A stretch of DNA of 64,000 bases from Mucor racemosus (lineage: Eukaryota > Mucoromycota > Mucoromycetes > Mucorales > Mucoraceae). Position numbers and translations under genes: made by a program. Each line of letters opens with the position of its first letter. Positions within the stretch are counted from its first letter, which is position 1. The stretch covers positions 558,001 to 622,000 of the forward strand of contig JAPEHQ010000018.1 in assembly GCA_027405735.1 (NCBI GenBank), in the 5' to 3' direction. Under the pieces are notes generated by a model. That model made no database searches and was not told where the DNA came from. It saw only the letters and a list, made by a program, of their open reading frames with translations. This document shows, piece after piece, positions 58,965 to 64,000 of this stretch.

Positions 58965-59860
58965 CACCTTTGGCATGGCAATATCAAATCGAGAACTTCC
59001 ATAACCTTTTGTGTGTTGAGAAAATCATCAGCACCAAAATGCACCTGACAGCTTATTGCGCACTTTTATTGAAAACAATTAAAAATACGATCCTTATGAA
59101 TACTGATCCGCAAGTAGGCTGCTATTACTTTATAAGGGCATTGTCGTATATTTTCAGGATTGATAAATAATACTTAAAAAAGAATACAATTATAAAAGAA
59201 TGAGTAATTAATCAGTTCTTCAACTGTATAATAAAAACAAGATATCGTTTATTTAGATATAAAAGTATGGCCTTTTATATTGATTTGACATTGAGATCCT
59301 GAGATGTAATTTAAGGCACTATTGAACCATTAGATCTGTTTGATAGTAATCTATGGATTGAAATGGATCAATCATAATTTAACCGTTCTTGCAGAGCTTG
59401 TGAGTTGTCTTGTTTCAATGCTGCGCTAAATATGCTTGGATGTTGATTTGATAGCTACTTGATTGGTTAACTGCTGGGATGAAATAATGTGGTGTCATAA
59501 TTGAGGTCCAAGCGTTCTTGGTAATTACTGGATTAAACTTGATACGCTAGGAATTTCTTATATCCGATATCAAGTCTTGCACTTCAATACATGTTGTTGT
59601 CAATAAATAGATTGTAAGATGTATTGGTACTGTAGAAGGTGATAATGTATGATACTAGTAGGTGGAATACAACAGGCATAGGTATTGAATAGATACAGTA
59701 CTACAAGTGTTTTAGATATCAACTTCCACATATACATAAGTCACTGCAGTTGTGTATTCGGTAAATTTGAACAACAAGTTGCTTAGCTGCTGCTATTTAC
59801 ATCCATTAAGGACAGTAAGCACATCGGTTCTCCCCAAATATGGATCTGAATGAGCTCTCG
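58965..59860. repeat. Dispersed repeat R3, copy 4 (end only), split by an LTR
   Basis: The left part (to 59141) aligns with about 19980-20110 of copy 1 (GAAAATCATC, TTGAAAACAATT, ACTGATCC landmarks). The right part (from 59675) aligns with about 20115-20200 (ATAGGTATTGAATAG vs ATAGGTATGAATAGG, then CAGTACT). The 533-bp LTR separates them. Confidence 0.6.
59142..59674 (+). mobile_element. Solo LTR, 533 bp, with 5-bp target duplication
   Basis: Begins TGTCGTATATTTTCAGG, ends GGAATACAACA, flanked by GGCAT at 59137-59141 and GGCAT at 59675-59679. The empty site can be seen in R3 copy 1 near 20110-20120. A second copy in inverted orientation occupies 53437-54521. No reading frame inside. Confidence 0.85.
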
Positions 59861-60671
59861 TTGCAATAGTAGGTGAAATACATCTAGTATTGGTCCACAG
59901 AACTACAAAGGGTTCAGCCTTCCTGAGTTGCTGTGAAAATGGAAAAATGAAAATGCGTACTTTTTTACATTATATTGTATGAGCTGTCTCAGATATTCTT
60001 TGGAAATTTTTATAAAATCAAATAATGGTTCGAAATTGAATTTTGAAGTTGCACTTAATGTGCAGTGAAAATGCGAATAACATAATATATTTATTTCATT
60101 AGCTAACAGCTATTTTTGAAGGGGTAGAGCACACGTTTTTGAATGGAACCACCTCTTCCTCCGCTTAAGAAAACAAAGTAACAATTGAAAAAATGCTTGT
60201 AATCTATTATATGGATACTACTGATCCAATATTAATATAATATGGATATTGTATGAATATAATGGTATCATGCTTCGACTATTTAATAGTAGTATGACGA
60301 TAGACATATGGACTTTAGTATTGCATAATTTGCATGTTAAACATCATGGTTTGACAGATGTTCTAAATTATTTGTAATTCAGTAATAATTCCTAATTCTG
60401 ATAGAAGATCAGTGATGAATATCCTTGTTCCTTCTGAATAATGTAACACTTTAATCATAATAACATAATAGATGTGTATTAAAGTCGATAAAGATAAATG
60501 GAGCTCATTGATTTATGATATATGATGCCTCTTATGTCAATAAAATGTATTACAATTTGTGTATAATCCTTACGATTATGCGATTATAGGGATAAACCTA
60601 AAACAAATCACGTGATTACAGTTGTTTATTTAATGAATATAATATACATTAAGATTTAATAATCAAGTTGA
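59861..60671. other. Intergenic left of the tRNA gene
   Basis: No gene or recognised repeat. Confidence 0.5.
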
Positions 60672-60744
60672 GGGGCTATGGCCCAATGGATAAGACGTCT
60701 GACTACGAATCAGGAGATTCCAGGTTCGACCCCTGGTAGCCTCA
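60672..60744 (+). tRNA. tRNA-Arg (anticodon ACG)
   Basis: A 73-nt cloverleaf: acceptor GGGGCTA pairs with TAGCCTC (one G-U), then TG, a D arm with GCCCAATGGATAAG, an anticodon arm CTGA-CTACGAA-TCAG with ACG at the anticodon, the variable region, and a T arm CCAGG-TTCGACC-CCTGG. Discriminator base A. There is no intron. ACG is read after A34-to-inosine editing and serves CGU/CGC/CGA. A short T-run (60788-60799) downstream could end RNA polymerase III transcription. Confidence 0.95.
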
Positions 60745-61381
60745 ACTTTCTTTTTTGCCTTTTATCGATTAATGTGAGACGTTGTGATTTCTTTTTTTTT
60801 AGCTCTATTTTCATTTTTTGGTATATAAAAAAAACTATGTATGAAGTAAATCTATTATATTTGGCAATCTCAGGTATTCAATCTGATTCAATACTAACTG
60901 GAAAACCTTGTTAGATGTACAAAATACATTTAAACTCTCCAGATAAAGCGCAATCTAGATGAAATATACTCAACGATATGAAGGATTTTATACCATACTA
61001 TTATGCTTTCTGTACATTCAAGTTTACATTTTATCATCAGAAACCATTGCAATTGAGGCAGTAAGAAAGTTATTTTAGTTTCAAGAGATTACAATGAGCT
61101 TTCTATCGTACATAGCCGTATTGCTTTACTTTGTTTCTATCACCAAATCATTTCATTTATGAAATAAAATAAAAAGCGGATGCTTCAACACAACGCAACG
61201 GACAAAATGCATGATATACATATGTCACTGGATTGTCGAATATGCGTAGATGCCTGAAGAAATAGTTACCCACAATTGACAAAAACAAGATGAAAATAAA
61301 AAAATCTCTGTTAATTTTAAATTATCAATCGTTATAATACTAATTAATAAATGAAAACTATTCTAAAATGAAAGTAGTAAA
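60745..61381. other. Intergenic between tRNA-Arg and PDCD2
   Basis: No gene. A 78-codon ORF starting inside the tRNA (60678) is a chance frame. Confidence 0.5.
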
Positions 61382-62805
61382 CTAATTCGAGGCGGCTGCA
61401 TGTTGTTGTTTACGACGCAATAATTTTGCTTCTTTAGGGCCTAATTGCATACCATCTTGTGAGAAGTCTTGCTTCCAGAGCACTTCCTCCGCAAATACAT
61501 CCTTTCCAAGTGCACAATTTTCTTTACAAGTATAAACAAACAATGATCCCCAATCCAATGAATCAACAGCAATATGATTAACACCAATAAAGTTTAACAA
61601 TGTAGATAAGATTTGGAATTCAAAAGTGCGTGGAGCATGACAACGATTACATTCGGGTATAGATTCAGGTTTGTAATTTGCTTGAACCCACAAAGGCTCA
61701 CGTACAGGCATATCGTATTCAACACGATCATAACGAATGACTTGGTCAGGATTAAGTTGAATTTTTAATTGAAATTGTAAAAATGCATCATCGACTGCAA
61801 CTTCAGTATCTTCCTCTTGTTCATCACCTGCCAAAACCAATGCTTTGGAATCAGATTGCTCTTCAGGATTGTTCTCTTTGAAAAATGCTGCTTGACTCTC
61901 TTCTTCTTCCTCATCTTGATCTTTACCCTCAGGTTCACTAACAATTTCTTTCTCTAAAAAGATACGAGAAACACGCAAATCATCGATAGTCTTTTGCTCT
62001 TCAGATGTCAAGGATTTATTACAAAATTCCTTGTGTCTACACATGTTCCAATCTGACATTTGATGTTCACGAGAACAATAGGCTACTGAACCACATTGGC
62101 CACAGAATTTAGAACCACCTAAACCGCAAATGACACATTCAGAAGGAGCTTTGAAAGATTTAGCTATGAATTGCTCTTCTTCATCATCTTCATTTTCATC
62201 TTCATCGTCTGAATCAAGAGGAGGTGCATAATAAGGATTTTTACGTGGCAATTGAGATCTATAAACCTTAAAACTGAAATACAATAAAATCAACAACTTT
62301 AAATCTGGAAGCTCTACACTAATATATTTACCTCTTGGTCCAATCTTGCTTGACACATCCACCTTTCTTGCAACAGAATACATATATAGCTCTGTGAAAA
62401 GCTTCAGCAGGTTGATCTTCAGGTGTATATAACTAATAAAATCAGTATCAAAATGAGAAATGAGCATATTTTCATTATAAATGCAACTGTAATTTTACCT
62501 GTAATAATAAGCTCATGGGTTGTTCACAATTGCCACAAGTAACATCTTCTGCAGTCAGAATATGTTCAGGATTCAACCAGGCCTGTTTTAAATGTGTGAA
62601 TAAATCAATTAATGTCAAATACTTCAATACATACGGGCTTTCCACCTGATTTGCTAGGAAATGTATCTGCTGTTAATGGTGTTTCAGGTTCTTCAGCATA
62701 GCCAAGTTGACAAGCGTATTTATCATAAGATAAAGCTTCGCTGAGCTCTTTAGGATCAAGTTCAGATACATCACTGTCAGTATCGGTAGCAAGTTTATTT
62801 GACAT
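61382..62805 (-). CDS. TSR4: PDCD2 / Tsr4 family protein, uS5 chaperone
   Basis: Four exons (62805-62635, 62582-62499, 62432-62332, 62273-61382) give 415 codons, near yeast Tsr4 (about 408). The order matches PDCD2: the N-terminal QLGYAEEPETP and GGKPAWLNPEH segments, a zinc-binding CGNCEQPM plus YVFCCKKGGC pair, WTKSFKVYRSQLPRKNPYY, an acidic linker, a MYND-type zinc finger (CVICG, CGQCGSVAYCSREHQMSDW, H-x3-C), two more acidic stretches, and the C-terminal domain (QVIRYDRVEYDMPVREPLW, IPECNRCHAPRTFEFQILSTLL, WGSLFVYTCKENC). The family binds newly made ribosomal protein uS5 (Rps2) and escorts it into 40S assembly. An apparent start at 62467 comes from intron read-through; splicing restores the Cys-rich strand. 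Confidence 0.93.
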
Positions 62806-64000
62806 AATGGCGATTGAGTTGCTTAAGGTGCAAAAGAATGTTAAAAAAAATTATCTCATATCCAATAGAATATTTTTTTGGGTGGCTTTTAGTCCTTGGT
62901 TTGAATTAATGCGAATTCATGCTTGAGAGGTCAACATGATTTGTTAATCTAATACTCAGGGCAACTGCACAATAATGTTTTTATCGCAATAGTACTTTTT
63001 AACGCAAGAAAATAATATCATTACCCTAACACATCAAGCTATTGAAATTGAAGCATATGGTTCCTAATGGCTACATTATCTTATTGGATTGTTTAAGAAA
63101 TCATGCCTTGGATTACAAATAAGCATTTTGACGTGAAAATGGTGTGTTTTTGACCATCTAATCATTTCGTCTTTACAATGCAGGCCGTATTAATCAATGC
63201 TGTAGTAATTTTTTTGTTTTTAGCTTTGATTTCTATCACAACATTTGATATTAATAATGAATCAAAACGGCCAATGCAATGTAAATTAAATATACCAAGC
63301 TTCAATCTCGAAAAGAGAGAGCGAAATAGCAATATCGCACCAATAAAATAAATATTATTGAGATTGATCAATTTTCAGACATCTTCTATTTATACAATCG
63401 ATTAAAATTTGATCAGAAGGCACAAATACCTTAGATTAGAGTGAAATAAAACCAAAGAATCCGTATCTTGACAATGTCATAGAAAGAAACATGGAATCAG
63501 TTACTATCAAACATAGTTTAATTATAGTATACATTACCAATGTTATTTGAAAAATGCGTATTTACTGCAACAAACACAGATATGTTGGCAGCTACTTGAC
63601 TTATAAATACACAATAAATGATCAAAGAGATTGTAAACAACGTGTAAATATTGAAACGGCACCTTTTATATTAGTTACTTTAATCTTGGATATCGTTTTT
63701 AAGCGAAGTTCTCAACACTTCATAGATTGAAGTTCAATATATCATCATGAAAATCAAAAGTTTATGAAGCTTAAAATAAATTAGTATCACTCTTATTCCA
63801 ACTATCAATTGTTAAACGAACATGCAGGTGGGAGATAAAATTTAATTTAAGCTGTGATTTCTAAAGTACAATAACTGGCCAGCATTGTTATGTTGAATAT
63901 GGCATTTTTTATGGTTTTTGGTAGCTCCTGATGCTCGATGGAATATAAACAGATTGTCGTTTAATGGACTTTCTTTGGATAATTTTCAATGATCGCTTGA
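62806..64000. other. Intergenic right end
   Basis: PDCD2 promoter side, then AT-rich DNA without a supportable gene. The minus-strand 69-codon ORF at 63162-63371 has no gene-like features. Confidence 0.5.

Noticed and set aside
61382..62467. PDCD2 start at 62467
   Set aside because: That frame reads through two introns and loses the Cys-rich zinc strand; the spliced model from 62805 restores it.

Overview
The window looks like nuclear DNA of an early-diverging filamentous fungus, most likely Mucoromycota (Mucorales-like). It is AT-rich. Genes are split by short introns (about 50-90 nt, GTAAGT-like donors, TAG/CAG acceptors). Gene starts are preceded by pyrimidine-rich leaders. The proteins are fungal or opisthokont housekeeping types (Elongator Elp2, THO subunit Tex1, Utp13, SLX9, PDCD2/Tsr4, ALA synthase, Pho88/Snd3, ribosomal uL2). 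The genus cannot be fixed from the sequence alone. Exon models were assembled by hand from splice signals; each one keeps a continuous reading frame and gives a protein close to the usual family length where the family is known.

Layout. 1-5163: non-coding, with an unusual AGCTCG/CGAGCT cluster at 1478-1945. 5164-12802: UTP13, two small hypothetical ORFs, PHO88/SND3 and TEX1/THOC3. 14957-17249: a secreted PhoA-like alkaline phosphatase. 18190-20200: copy 1 of a dispersed repeat called R3 here. 21622-30572: ELP2, a CINP-like gene, RPL2 (uL2), BOLA3 and a DUF2415-type WD40 gene. 30979-34052: the G-patch splicing factor GPATCH1. 34690-42399: a repeat-dense block with R3 copy 2, a broken ORF, two CACTA-like ends, and a repeat unit (R4+R2) carrying a broken piece of a dynein intermediate chain gene. 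42400-50546: a minus-strand run of HEM1, a four-TM protein, SLX9 and a cytochrome b5/acyl-CoA dehydrogenase fusion. 50547-60671: about 10 kb of nested mobile-element debris, including three LTRs with TG...CA ends and matching 5-bp target duplications, a second R4+R2 copy, and R3 copies 3 and 4. 60672-60744: tRNA-Arg(ACG). 61382-62805: PDCD2/TSR4. 62806-64000: nothing recognised.

Function. Several genes serve ribosome production and translation (UTP13, SLX9, RPL2, PDCD2/TSR4, ELP2 for wobble-uridine modification, tRNA-Arg). TEX1 and GPATCH1 act on mRNA export and splicing, BOLA3 and HEM1 on mitochondrial Fe-S and heme, Pho88/Snd3 on ER targeting, and the phosphatase on phosphate scavenging. 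Neighbours on one strand are close together but there is no operon logic.

The least ordinary part is 34-60 kb. Insertions there can be ordered in time because empty-site copies of the host repeats lie in the same window. A dynein intermediate chain fragment, with a nonsense codon and a splice-donor-like junction, appears to have been captured and then duplicated with its carrier. I found no convincing new defence or metabolic system.
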